Assembly (NCBI GenBank): GCA_905250025.1
Contig: CAJNOJ010000082.1
Location: 62,001-126,000 of the forward strand
Length of the DNA: 64,000 bases
Origin: Adineta ricciae
Lineage: Eukaryota; Rotifera; Eurotatoria; Adinetida; Adinetidae
Direction of reading: 5' to 3'
Shown here in pieces: positions 23,028 through 34,953 of this stretch. The position numbers were made by a program, and so were the translations under genes. The notes under the pieces are model-generated. The model was not told the DNA's origin and searched no databases. It was given only the letters and a program-made list of their open reading frames with translations. How positions within the stretch are numbered: the first letter of the stretch is position 1; each line of letters starts with the position of its first letter.

Positions 23028-26000
23028 TCAATCCAATGCAATAAGATTTTCCGAACGTCGACCATTGTTTTGTTTAAACGTAGATGCTTCTTTCAAACGT
23101 TGGAACCAAATATTTGCTACAGCTGCATTTTCTAATTTGAATTTATACATCGATCCTAATAATAAACGAAAGTCAAGCAAGTGAGAAGACAAACACGAAA
23201 CCTCTTACCTCGATTGAGATCACTCAATTGAATTTCATTGCGATTTCTTGTTTGACTGAGAACAATCAGCCAGTCAGATATGGATTGACATTTCGTCGGA
23301 TTTTGTCGATAGAATAAACGTTCGGATTCGATCAATGTTCGCGTAGATGATGTATTTAGCAATGCAGGTGCAGATTGAGTCGATGAAGCATTATCACTAT
23401 CATTATTCATTGCTGTCTGTCGATGTGAGCGATGTAAGCGCATATGTAATGTCATTATGAATGGCTTTTGTTTATGGAAAAAGAGTAAATGTTCGCAGAT
23501 CGCTACCCAATATTTTTTCCATTTAGTTATCGTGGGTTTTTTGTAGTTCTTTAGAAGACATTTGCGTTGTAACGAACCTTCGAAGTTGAAATTTGATGTT
23601 ACCAATGGATCATTGTGTGGATTTAACGGTTCTCTCATTGAAAGTGATGATAAAGAAACGGACATGCCTTGTGCAATGTGATGATGTTTTCCACTGTTCT
23701 TTATGTATTCTTTTGCTTTACGTATTGCTTCTTCACATGAATCGTTGGAGTCAGTACCTAAACAAACATAACAAATGAATGTCTCCCTCGAATGCATCTC
23801 GGAAAAACGATGAAATAACAAGCAAAGTAACACAAAAGGAAAGAGCAAGGGATTTGTTTCCACGTCAACCAAGAGTTATTTGTGAGTAAAAGATTGTTCT
23901 TACTAAAGAACAAGGAAGATTAAGTTAACTGAAAAGTTCGGTGTTGAAATTGTTTACAGAGAACTGATTGAAAGGGTATGTCATTCTTAAGAGGACAACA
24001 ACCATAAGCAAAGCATAGTTTAAGTTGCCAAAGGAAAAGAAAAACTAACGGGTTATGTTACCTTTACACAATAATAGACCTAAAAGATTGGATTTGATTC
24101 ATACAAAATTCGACTGTTCGTGAATGAGCGTGTTACTTACTAGATCGAGTTTCTTCTGTCATACAATCGCCTAGCACACTGTCGTCTAGCAAGCTTTTCT
24201 TTTCATGTGTTCTACATGGTAATGTGGCTGATTTACTTGACGAAGATAAACCATTTGAGCTGAAAAGACGAAGATGATGAGAAAGTTTGGCAGTTGAGAA
24301 GGAATTCACGTACTGATTGTAGTCGCTTAGAGTTCGTCGATGTGAACAAGTTGAATGGTTGTCGGCATGTGAGACTTTGAATGATGCTGATTTTTCTAAA
24401 TTCTTCGGTGTACGTTCATGGTGCGAATCGGAATGGTCAGCATTGACTAGATCAGGTTCAATTGCTAACGATTGTTTGTAATTTTGATCTTCAACAAATG
24501 TTTGCAGCTCTTCCATGTACCGTACAGTCCCAAGATAGTTTTGCACACATTCAATAGGTCGGAGAAATTCTAGAAAAGTGGAACAGAGAAAATGTTAGTT
24601 GTACGAGAAAGAAGTTCGAAACAAACCGTAAGTTGATTGCTGAAATTCGGATATGACTCGACAGATATTATTCATCGCGTTTTTACGTTGATTGGTTTCG
24701 AGTCCTCCGCCATGCGGATGTAGAGTGTCAATGCGAATGAGATCAGTTAAATAAATTCCTTGAAAACAAAAGCAGAAAATAAATTCAAACACAAGCGAAC
24801 GACATTGTTTCACATACCTAAATATGGAATACACGGTAACTTGGTATTTGTTAAATGATGTCTTAATCGTTTCCAGTTTTCATTTGCTGAGACGAATTCT
24901 TTGAGATTTGAGAATGTTGTTCGATCACGTTTACTAAGGCCCTGAAAAGAATTTTTCAAATTTCGTTTTCAAATCGAGGACGTTGAACTCAACTTACCGC
25001 CCAAGTTTTTTGTAAACGATATATCGGCGCACTCTGGAGAGCCATCACAACAGCCATACATGCATTGATATTATTGAATTCGAAAAGTTTCTGCAAAGAA
25101 CGGTTCATTGTGAATGTAAATCAAGAGAGATGTATTTACCTTCGCAACTCGAACAAAATGGGATAAAATTTCAGTACGATTTTTTAAAATATCAGCACGT
25201 AAAAGTTCACCTTGAGCCCAGAAATTAACCTAAACGGTCATCATATGATAAAATTATCAATCACTTTCTTTGCAATCGCATACTTGATTGAATCGACGAG
25301 TAAATTGAACAATATGAAAAGCTTTCTCAAGTTTGGCTTTCGAACTCCAACCGCAACTTGTTAATTCCTAAGAGAATAGCATATCTCTTTGTTTTTCATT
25401 TACGTCTAAACATTAGTCTACATACATCTGGAGTTATAGCTTTGAATACTGGAAGATCCATTAATGTGATTTGTGACTAGAAATAATAAAAAAAAAGGCT
25501 TATTTCGTTGACGGACTTTGCCTTTTCTCTTCTCTTTGCTCAGGGAATTAACAGATGCTCCATATAAGGACAAAGCATATTTCGAGGAATATTTCCCATG
25601 AGATATATCAATCAAAGAAATACTTCTTATCTTTTTCTGTTCTTTTTGCAACATCTTAGTTTGTTTTCTATTGATAGATCATATCCGTGCATGATAAATA
25701 AGATGAACTTATCGTTCTCCTCAATCACATGATACATAATATGCATGTTCAATGGCATAGAGATAACACATACATCATAAGAATGAGAAAAGAGTATTAG
25801 TATGTCTATTCGAACAGTGACTCAGCCAATCGATATAACAAATTTGATGTACGATTTCTTTACTTTAGTTCTTCGTACAACATACTTCTGACGTTGTTTC
25901 AAGGTGAATGGAGAAAAATAAATGATTAGGAGTACATAAAACGAAACTTACAGCAAAATCTTCAGGATCAACTTTGAGCACGTCGAATACCGTTGTATCG

Positions 26001-26158
26001 TAAACTCCACAATGTAATGATCCATTTGTAATCATATCATCATTATGAAATGAGAGATCATTGAGCAATAAACTATTGTTATTGTTATTATTACTATTGC
26101 AATTGTCAACTTCTTCGGCGAGAATTGAATGTGCAACGTTACTCGTATTGAGCATCAT
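23028..26158 (-). CDS. RALGPS: RalGPS-type Ral guanine-nucleotide exchange factor
   Basis: Activates Ral GTPases at membranes. Ten exons close in frame at 628 aa: 25952-26158, 25426-25476, 25284-25367, 25140-25229, 24998-25090, 24818-24941, 24627-24758, 24141-24569, 23209-23757, 23028-23155. The CDC25/RasGEF domain begins '[20 protein letters not shown]' and continues '[20 protein letters not shown]', '[19 protein letters not shown]', '[20 protein letters not shown]', '[18 protein letters not shown]'. A Ser-rich linker follows, then a C-terminal PH domain ('[20 protein letters not shown]', '[12 protein letters not shown]', '[11 protein letters not shown]'). RasGEF plus C-terminal PH is the RalGPS signature. 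The start ATG at 26158 is inside an exon whose acceptor lies 23 bases upstream, giving a short 5' leader. No obvious upstream coding exon exists. Family sure; RALGPS1 versus 2 does not apply. Confidence 0.93.
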
Positions 26159-27564
26159 ATCGATCAATGAATAATCACTTGCTAAAGACAAAATATACAT
26201 ACATATATATACGTATTACAATGATTCACGAATGAATGAATGAGTTAAAACATCAAGTACTCATATTTATTCAGAGTAAACATATATAGAATGTTGAAAT
26301 CATCTATCTATAATTATCACGAATCATTCTGCCAAAAGCAAAGGTCAAATGCGTATGTATATACATAAACACATTGCTTCATATTTTGAACTTACTCTAC
26401 GTGATCTATTCTTCTGTCCTCATCGTCGTACTTGTAACTGTATTGCAATTCTTTTTCTTTCGATTCTCTTTGCCTTCTTTCTTTCTTTCTTTCTTTCTCT
26501 CTTTCTTTCTCTCCAGTGATCTACATAGACACATATATCGATGCTGAACGTACGTCAAATATTTCTTTTTCTTTCTGTAAACTTTACACCATTTATTTAA
26601 TTTTCTTTTCCTTGTTGAGTTTGATTTCATCAATCAAATCACACAGTCACAACTGGTGCTACTAATCAAACTGAAAACGAACTAATGAGCATATAGTGAC
26701 CGTAGTTTTCTAATTACAAAAACAAACTCATGTTTTTCCTCAATATGAAACGTGATGGAAAAAAACCAGAAGCAATAAATTGATACATTTTTGATCCTAT
26801 CCCTCACAAAAAGAGCGACAAGCGAAGTCGAAAGTCTGTATCATGAAATCGTCCTCAAGGCGATCACCTTCATGATCTTATACATATTTTATATAATGTC
26901 AAGGCGGTATCTATTGTCGTTCGTCGGCTTTGATGAAGAAAAACGAAGAAGAATAGATTGGGCCCTCAAATTGATCTATCACTCATCCGAGACATGCTTT
27001 TATACATGTCATACACCTACACACATCTGGATGTGTTTCAACGGACAAACGATAATACGCGCGTTTTCGACAGACGGGTGAACAAACAAACAGAGATACA
27101 GCATTGTTTAAATATTGACTACGATCGATACGAGGTATAGACTTACTTGAAGATGAAAGATGAAGACAAATGTCGATGGTACTGATGAAAACCCATCTAG
27201 AAAGAAAGTATGAAAACAATTACATAAGGAATATTGTTCTTCGTTCGACGGATGATAGTAGCAAATGTAAATACGCACAATATTCTTTTCCGTGCTAGAA
27301 AATCGAAGTGTGAAAACGATTTTACATGCACTTATCGTATGAAAAAGAACCTTATGAGTAATAATAGGCATGGACGAAAGCGAAAAAAGTATGTAAATTA
27401 CAATGACATCACAGGAAGGCGTCGAATGATTGTCGATCATGTTGAAGGGTTATTTTATTTACTTGACGTTCATCCGTGAGGTATTTAAATACATGCACGA
27501 ATGTTATCAAGGTAGGAGAAAGATAAAAATTGTACGAATTCCCTGTTCTCTTTTCTTATCTTAG
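26159..27564. other. Intergenic stretch, RalGPS to SH2b
   Basis: About 1.4 kb with the RalGPS 5' leader and the SH2b 3' UTR. It contains a CTTT microsatellite (about 26475-26512) and short overlapping ORFs on both strands that carry no motif. I see no gene. Confidence 0.45.
26475..26512. repeat. CTTT tetranucleotide microsatellite
   Basis: Imperfect CTTT/CTCT repeats over about 38 bases in the flank upstream of RalGPS. Confidence 0.8.
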
Positions 27565-28430
27565 TTAAAATCGTGTGGTTTCATAGAAAGGATATAATTG
27601 TAATAAAATCGAATGATCTTTCTGATTATCATCTTGAAATTGAATAGGACGCTTGGAAAACCATTGGAGAAAATCACTCAACGTAGAAAATCTCTGAAAA
27701 CAAGACGAAATTGATGTTTAACATTGGAAAATATGTTTCAACACATACTTTTGATTTGGACAGATCAATTGCTTGAAGAGGACCAAGAACGTATTTGTTC
27801 GCGATGTAACCAATTTGAAAATGATAAATTTGTTTTTCATTTGTCAGAACACTCAGTGAATACGGATGATTCAAATGAGCACTTGGACGCACTAAAAAGT
27901 TACCCGGCTAAGAAAAATCAATCAGAATATGAATTAACAAATTCTATACGAATCAATCTACCGTACACTGACTCGCATTGAGTTTGTCAAAATATTTTCC
28001 GCTTCTTCTCGCGAGCATAAACTACATCGATCTGAGAACGACGAAGCCGGTAACTAAATTAAACTTTTCCATGTGACGCAAGTGCGTTTTGCGACAAAAT
28101 CATTGCTTACGATCGAAGGATCACATGGTGGCAATGATCCTAAAGAGAAATGTGCTTAAATGAAGTTGGGATTCATCGAAAAAGTAATTAATTACCAGGT
28201 TTTTTCAGTAATCGCCGATAGTTCTCTAAAAAGTATAGAACAAGAAAGATTTTCAAGCGAGAATCACAGAAAAAAGGAGCTGAAAAGTGCAGTTAAAAGA
28301 ACGAAAGCTACCTTCATTTTCATCCTGAAAGTATTTTCACAATTGATTTCAGATGTCAAGAAAACTTTGCTCATCAGTCACTTACATCTTCATCATCAAA
28401 ATCCGAATCCTCAATAAGTGAATGTGTCAT
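27565..28430 (-). CDS. Small SH2-domain protein b
   Basis: Predicted phosphotyrosine-binding adaptor. Seven exons close in frame at 161 aa: 28386-28430, 28312-28324 (13 nt), 28196-28225, 28111-28139, 27973-28053, 27749-27907, 27565-27693. An acidic start ('MTHSLIEDSDFDDEDDENEE') is followed by one SH2 domain: 'CSREEAENIL', 'GNFLVRPSAHLNHPYSLSVL' with the FLVR arginine, 'IYHFQIGYIANKYVLGPLQ', 'RFSTLSDFLQWFSKRPIQF' and a 'LLQLYPFYE' end, similar to SLP-76/BLNK-type SH2 domains. The Trp normally found just before the SREEAE helix is not present in the reconstructed exon order. It starts 60 bp after the stop of another SH2 gene. The TTTCTTTCAG acceptor seven bases before the ATG suggests SL trans-splicing. 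SH2 call firm; partners unknown. Confidence 0.85.
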
Positions 28431-28490
28431 GGATTATCTGAAAGAAAATATCACGGATTTTATTTGTTGCACTGCTGTTCGTCGAAAATT
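28431..28490 (-). promoter_or_regulatory. Intercistronic region between the SH2 genes with candidate trans-splice acceptor
   Basis: Sixty bases separate the SH2a stop from the SH2b ATG. They include an AAATAAAA element and end in TTTCTTTCAG|ATAATCC-ATG. The layout of a polyadenylation-like signal and a strong acceptor, with no room for a normal promoter, is the expected form of an operon junction. Confidence 0.65.
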
Positions 28491-29039
28491 TCAATATTTA
28501 AACAGATCTGGATTAAATTTAAGCTTAACAAATCCTTGACAATGTCCTGTCAGTTTCATTTCATGTTCGGTATAAAACTTGATTAAATCTTTGATCGTTG
28601 AAAACACCTATAAATGAAATTGCTTGATCAAAAGAGAAGATCTTTCTTCTAAACAAATCTTACCGGAACAGACGAATTTGCTTTCGGATTGTATTCGAGT
28701 TGATATTGATTGTCATCGACTTGATTGATGCGAACATGTGTTATTTGCTTATCAAACCAAAGTGTTATTGCATATTGTGTATCGCTGTTTTCACTCTTGC
28801 GAACAAGGAAATTCCCATTCTAGAACAAAGAAAATCAGAAATGTATGAAGAAATATCGATACGCTACTTCGATCGTACGACAGGATTCAAGGATTCGACA
28901 AGCATCGTGTCTATTCGAACAAGTACGGACAAACCATGGATTTACTGTTAGCTGTGCTAAATTACGAAAAAGCTGATAGTTTACGGAAAACGAATCTCTT
29001 TCTCACTCGAATCTTTCTCGTTTTGGCGAACGTAGATTG
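28491..29039 (-). CDS. Small SH2-domain protein a, 5' end not resolved
   Basis: Second SH2-only gene. Four exons are supported: 29007-29039, 28868-28951, 28664-28819, 28491-28607. They join in frame and end in a stop at 28491. Domain reading: 'LTVNPWFVR' (the betaA Trp), 'DACRILESCRTIENGNFLVR' with the phosphate-binding FLVR Arg, 'YAITLWFDKQITHVRINQ', 'YQLEYNPKANSS' and 'FSTIKDLIKFYTEHEMKLTG'. No start codon is found in the first supported exon; an ATG at about 29143 gives an open frame but I found no in-phase splice to exon 29007-29039. The protein is at least 129 residues of essentially one SH2 domain. It is the upstream cistron of the SH2b gene, and the pair are probably an old tandem duplication, although their sequences have diverged widely. 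Confidence 0.75.
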
Positions 29040-29763
29040 CTAAAAGTACAAAGCTTTTGTTATGGATATACTCGTGGAAAATCAAGGAGAAAATAATAGC
29101 GAAGCAGAATCAAGGTGACTGTGTCGACGGGTTTTTTCCTCACCCATAGTCTTTCTTCAGTGCGAAACAAGAAAAAAGAACTGATAAAAGATGCTCTGAA
29201 AAACTTATTAAATCTTATATAATATTAGTTGGTACTTTTGCTTGTCGTTTGAACTCTGGTCTCGATTTTTTTCCTTTCTGTGAAAAAAAACAATTGTGTT
29301 TATTTTTTTGACAGAGATGACAAGAATCAATCCGAGCTGCCTATTATAGATATCGTTAGTTTTTGTCCTTAAGAACCTTCGTTTTCGAAAATGAAATAAA
29401 AGTTAATTGAGAGAATGTTGGAATTATTAATTTCAAACCGAAACTTTCCGTTAATCTTATCTTATAGATGTCGTTAAGTGAAAGTTCGTCGAAGAGAAAC
29501 TGACTCGTTAATGCATTTCGAAAAAAACTACACACACATACACATCTAACATTCTTTGTTTCCTTCTAAATGGTTCATCAAGCATGGCTGCTAATCATGA
29601 GAAGAAAAAAATAGAATTTCTATCTATACTCTCTGTACATGGTTTATTGTTTATGAATACAAATGAAGAAAAAAAAAGAAATCTCTTTTTGTTCTCTTGC
29701 GTTCTAGATCTTCTCTATTTTTAACGTCACAAACACATTTATATCTGACTAGTGTCTGTGACG
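29040..29763. other. Divergent strand-switch region
   Basis: The only place in the window where genes point away from each other: the SH2 pair to the left and GW182 to the right. It should hold promoters for both sides. A minus-strand segment at about 29216-29277 has an acceptor (TTTTTTTTCACAG) followed by an open basic stretch ('KGKKSRPEFKRQAKVPTNII') and a stop. It may be the last exon of a third, unresolved minus-strand gene or chance. Nothing else is supported. Confidence 0.45.
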
Positions 29764-32700
29764 ATGAGTAACGAGAGCCATCCATCTCCGACAGGCTCTT
29801 CGTCTTCATCTTTGTTCGGTAAGATGTTTATTTATTTATTTACTTATTCGTTTTGTAATTGATCGAAAAAACAAGAAGTTTGATATGTGCACAATGCTTG
29901 CTTTCTTTTTCCTATTGTTTCTCTGGGAATTTGATTTCTATCACGAAAAAAAAAACAAACCACTGCTTCATTGTATATAGCTTGGTTGTTATCGTTCTTC
30001 TTCTATCTGTAAATAGGCGGTGGTGGTGTTGGTAGTAATACTACTTGTATCAGTGGATCTTCACCTTATCCCTCACCATCCAAGCCAACTTGGGCACAAA
30101 TTATTACTTCAAATTCAAATACACCGTCCAACACATCTGCATCCTCGACCAATACGGTTGCAACAGCTAACGCTACAGCAACACAAGCAGGGATTGGCAA
30201 CAATAACGGTGGTAGTAATGCTGTTGGAAACTCACCTTCATCTTCATCACCATCTTCTCAACATTCGACAACAACGACTTCTGTCGGAGGAGCAACAGGA
30301 ACAACATCGACGACCAGAAGCATTTCACCGTCTCAAGTGACACCTTCCACCAGTAGTGCATTTAATTTTCCAGGCTCACGTTCTGGTTTCGGATCCAATT
30401 TTTACGATCAACAATCACAACAGCAACAATCTCAAATGAATTGGCCCTTAAATTTCAATCAAACAGCAGCATCATGGATGATGGATGACGATGCTCAACG
30501 ACATTCAAGTCTAGTCGGTTCTTCATCACAACAATCACTCGATCCTAATCATAAGACAGCAGGTGGTGGGGATGGTATGCGCTATTTTGTTTTCTCACCA
30601 TGATTTACTATTGATTCTAAATGTGCATGCTTTGTATTTCTGGCTAATTTCTATGCTCGACGGAATTGTCATAGTATATTTCTTGTTATAGGCTTTGATC
30701 GACTTGAAACATCTAGTCCGACATCTGACTGGGGTAAGCCGGTGACTTCGAATAATTCATCTCAAAATGGTTGGTCAAGTTTTCAACAACAAACAGTTAA
30801 TAACAATCCGTCCAGATCAAATGCAGTTGGAAACAACAATTCAACCAGCAATCAATGGCCGGAAATGAGCAACTTCTATGGTACTAATTCATCTAGTAGT
30901 GGTGGACCATTCAATACTGAAAATATGACTAACAACAGGTACGAGTCCTTTCCCTTCTACACATCATGAACGAATCGAAAATATGTTCTTGTCATCGTCT
31001 ACAGTGCATCATCAACATGGCAAGATCCTTCGTCATCGAGCACTGCTGCTGACACGCTTACATTGACAAGTAGTACTAGTGGTTCGGCGGCAAATAAACA
31101 TAAATCTTCGTCATCTTCGTCGTCGATGGCTGCTTCGCTGACCGGTGCATTGAAATCGGCTATTGCTCTCGGTGGTGTCAATGCCGACCCTTCCAGTGGA
31201 AATGGTGATCCAACTACAAGCTTTGTTCCACAACCTAAACTTGTCGAACAATTAGGTTGGGATGAACCTGAGATAAAAGTAGCAAAACGCACTAATTTCG
31301 ATGATGGTACATCTGTTTGGGGTGATCCTATTGAGTCAATGACTGTTCCAGTCAAAAAGTGGACAAACGGTACTAAAGCAGCTTTAACTAACGCGACCAA
31401 TACTACTTTGCCACAACAGCAAGCACCTGTTGTACAAAAGCCTAACTTGGGTAATGTTCAAAATCCAGCATCGACGCCAACGGTAGCACAGATGCCATTT
31501 ACGGACGAGAAATGGTCGAAACAACAATCGCCAACATTGCCAGACCAATCAGCAGCACGATGGAATGACGCATCTGCATTGACTGGCCAACGAACTTCAT
31601 CGCCAACGCCTCAACAACTACCGAATTATCGTACACAACAATCGGCGCCGGGTGGTAACTGGAATGCTCAATCCCAACCAGGAATGCAACATGCTTCAAA
31701 TGAATCATTTATCGATGGATTGGTTGATACAAGTGGTTGGGGTTTACAAGTAAATTTTTTGCTTAGCAAATAATCTATAATCGATTCTTTCTTTTTGCTT
31801 CGTTCTTTAGAATACCCAAAACAAAGCTCCATTTGATCCGTATGAAGGTCAAGTTGATACGAGTAGTTGGGGTGTATCAGGTGGATCCGGCGGTGGTATG
31901 GGTGGTTCATTAGGCATGTCATCAATGAATCGACCACGATTTATGAATGATTATGATCTCAGTGAAAATACTCATGATCCTCATGGTATGCATCGTATGG
32001 CTAGTTTTGATAATTCATCGATGTCTGACCCATATCGACAAAGCTCCGATCTCAAAAATCCCATTATTGGTCTTGGTGGTCTATTACCTTCAGGAACGAA
32101 TGCGCCTCCTCCCCATCATATGTTGCCACCCTCTCAGCTTCAATTTGCACCACGACCTGGTCCACTCTACCAATCAAACAGTATCTTACGACCAATCAAT
32201 CCGACCGGTGTACAAACATCATCTGGTGCAATCATGGGTACTGGCGGCCTGATATCACCGAAATTGTCGACTACATCGCCTGTACCAAATCAGGCACCAT
32301 ATGTTCCATTAGCGGGTAAACAAGGTAATATTCCAACGCAATCATCTCAAACGCCAACACCAACACAACAGCAACTACAAGGATCAGGAAATGTGAACAA
32401 TGTTGCCGTTCACGCTCAAATTATGCAACAATTTCGTCTTGCTGTTCAAGCCGGTTTAATTAGTCAAGATTTACTCAATACAAAACTACCACCATTTATG
32501 TTACATGTAATACATTTCTTTTTAATCAAATTTGAATACGAAACGAATCCTTTTGTTCTTCATAGCTTCTCCAAAAGTTATTCGAACTTCAACAAAAATA
32601 CCAGTCCCTAAATGTTCAAATCACTGATTTCGTCAAACATAAACAACGCTTTCCAATTACGTTCTTCCAAACTGAATATGAACGCCTATCCAAACTAGTG

Positions 32701-33611
32701 AATCAGAAACGACAGGAAATGTTAGCTGTACAAAAACAAATCCAAGATGCGCATGCTAAACTGGTTCAACAGCAATCAGGCGCATCGACACCATCGTCAG
32801 CACAAATGATCAATAGTGGTCCGGGAGGACAAAATCAACAATCAACGGGAGTGTCACTGTCACAATCTCAAGATCAATTAGCTGATCGAATGCAGAACGC
32901 ATTGAACGTTGATCAATCGCGATTACATCAATGGACAAAACAACAAACAACTACGCGTGGTGCACAGTCGTCGTCATCCATGTTCGGATCGTCTGGTTTA
33001 ACACAAAAAGATTGGCAAACAGGTGTAAATCCAAACGAGAACTGGGAGAACTCTCAAATAAACGAGACTAACAATTCAAACCCAGTCGGTAATATTGATT
33101 CTCATACACATAATAATCAAGGATCATCGTCAGCATTTGGCGATCCGTTATCTGAATATGTCGATGATACTGATGGACCACCGCCATTCGTACCTGGTCA
33201 ATTATGGAATTGGAAATCATCGTTACCGAATGCAGATGATGATCCACATGTGACACCGAATTCAATGATTATCGGTCCTAAAGGATCATCATCATCATCG
33301 ATGAGTAATCTCAGTGTTGGTGGAGGAGAGAGGTAAATGATCAACAGTTGAATATTGCTTCTTTTTTTAACTTAATCTCGTTTTCCATTAGTGCTTTTTC
33401 CAATCCTCAATTACTTCATCATATGTCACGACAGCCACAAGCAAATCGATCCCAGTGGCAACAAGGATCATTACAAGACCAACAAGGTTTCCATCCTTCC
33501 ATGAATGATTGGGGTAAACCACAACAATATCGAGGTCCGTCAAAACCACCATCATCGCTCAATCATCCATCACAACATGCGTCTTTCGGCAACTATCGAC
33601 CATATATGTAG
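29764..33611 (+). CDS. TNRC6: GW182/TNRC6 (Gawky) miRNA silencing scaffold lacking an RRM
   Basis: Cytoplasmic P-body scaffold that binds Argonaute through Trp motifs and recruits PABP and CCR4-NOT. Seven exons close in frame at 1,095 aa: 29764-29818, 30017-30574, 30692-30938, 31005-31749, 31811-32506, 32566-33332, 33392-33611. The protein is Ser/Gln/Asn-rich with scattered W motifs ('SDWGKP', 'LGWDEPEIKVAKR', 'DDGTSVWGDP', 'VDTSGWGLQ', 'VDTSSWGVS'). A helical Q-rich segment 'QQFRLAVQAGLISQDLLNTK' to 'KLFELQQKYQSLN' matches the region after the Ago-binding half. Then comes 'PPPFVPGQLWNW' and 'DDDPHVTPNS', equivalent to the PAM2/M2 part of TNRC6. The RRM that normally follows is absent: the last exon encodes 72 low-complexity residues ending at a TAG. 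C. elegans AIN proteins also lack the RRM. Confidence 0.87.
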
Positions 33612-34953
33612 TAGTAACAACGACAGGCAAAACAAGAAAACTTGCGAGTTGATTTCATTTTTCGTTTTTTCTCTCTTTTTTTTGTTTTTTTTTCTTCTCT
33701 CTATCTCTCTCTTCGCTCTATCGGCCAAAACAAGTCAGTGAAATGATAAAACTGTGTCCTCTTTCTCTTTGTCTCATTACAATCGTGTACATTTACAATT
33801 CATGCTCTTTCATTCTGTGTATCTATTACTGTCGACTATATTTGTGTCAGTTTCACATGGAAATTTTTTGCTCTTTAATTCATATCTGTTTTTTTCTTTG
33901 CTCTTTTTCCGCTGCTGATGCGCTGCACCACACTGAGAATTCCCTCCCGGTACCATCCATTTTTTTTTGTATGTTCGTGATGTGAATGTCTATTGTTTTC
34001 ATTTTCGTCTTCTTATTCCTCTTTCCTATATGTGATGTATGCTCTTATTTGATGGCCGAGCTTGATATCGACAAAAAAATACAAATTAAACGAACCAAAC
34101 CAAACAAAATGAGATCTACAACTATTGTGCTGTGCTACTTACGCACGCGTGTGTGTGCAATAAAGATTATCTTCTTGTTCTCTCTTTTTCTTTCAACTCA
34201 TCAGTTTTTACTGTCAATATCTCTTTTTTTCGTCTTTGCATAAAAGAAAACCAAACCAATTTTCTTCTCTTTTTCATTCTTAAACAATTTCTCTACTTCT
34301 TGTAGTGTGTTTGATGCTTTTAGTTAAAATATCTCTGTCTGGTTGTGGTGTATGTGTGTGTACGCGCGTAAATCAATACATTTAAACTTGTCTTTGCTCG
34401 AATTTTTCTTCCTCTTTCGTTTGTCTTGGCGCTATAACAAACAAACGAACAATCCGATCATTCTACACATAAGATCTAGTTCATAGAGATTCACTTGTTG
34501 TGAACAAAACTTTCGTACACACGGATAGTTGGAAATACGTGTTGATGTTCGACATATCTGAAGCAAAACAGAAAGCAAAAACATGGTGATGACTAGAAAA
34601 ACAATGAGTTTGTCTTCTTCAAAACTTTTTCCTTCTTCGCTGTGTATACAAAGCAAGCAACTAAACCTCTTTTTTTGTGAGTCGCGAACGTATCTATTTC
34701 TTTCTCTTGTTCTCTATTCTTCATGCGCTGATCTTTCTTCTTTTTTTTTAATATGGTTCATTTTCTTCCCTGAATTTTTTTGCGTATGTTCTCTTAAACT
34801 CTACTATATACTAATAAACAAAATAAAATCTGACGAAAATGAAGAAAAACCCCATTGTTCATTTCGAGATACATGCCACTGATGAACAAAGAGCGTCTTT
34901 TTTGGTGATGGATTACGAATATAATACACGAAGATTATATTCATTTATTTTAG
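33612..34953. other. GW182 3' flank
   Basis: About 1.3 kb of T-rich sequence after the GW182 stop, consistent with a long 3' UTR. AATAAA-type signals occur near 34813-34826. ORFs here are short, T-rich (Phe/Ser/Leu) and unconvincing. Confidence 0.5.

Noticed and set aside
27724-27981. Plus-strand ORF of 85 codons
   Set aside because: Shadow of the SH2b exons on the minus strand.
29216-29277. Candidate last exon of a third minus-strand gene
   Set aside because: Good acceptor and basic open frame, but only about 20 codons and no upstream exon found, so not listed as a gene.
31063-31400. Minus-strand ORF of up to 133 codons inside GW182
   Set aside because: Antisense to a Ser/Thr-rich coding exon; composition is a mirror of the real frame.
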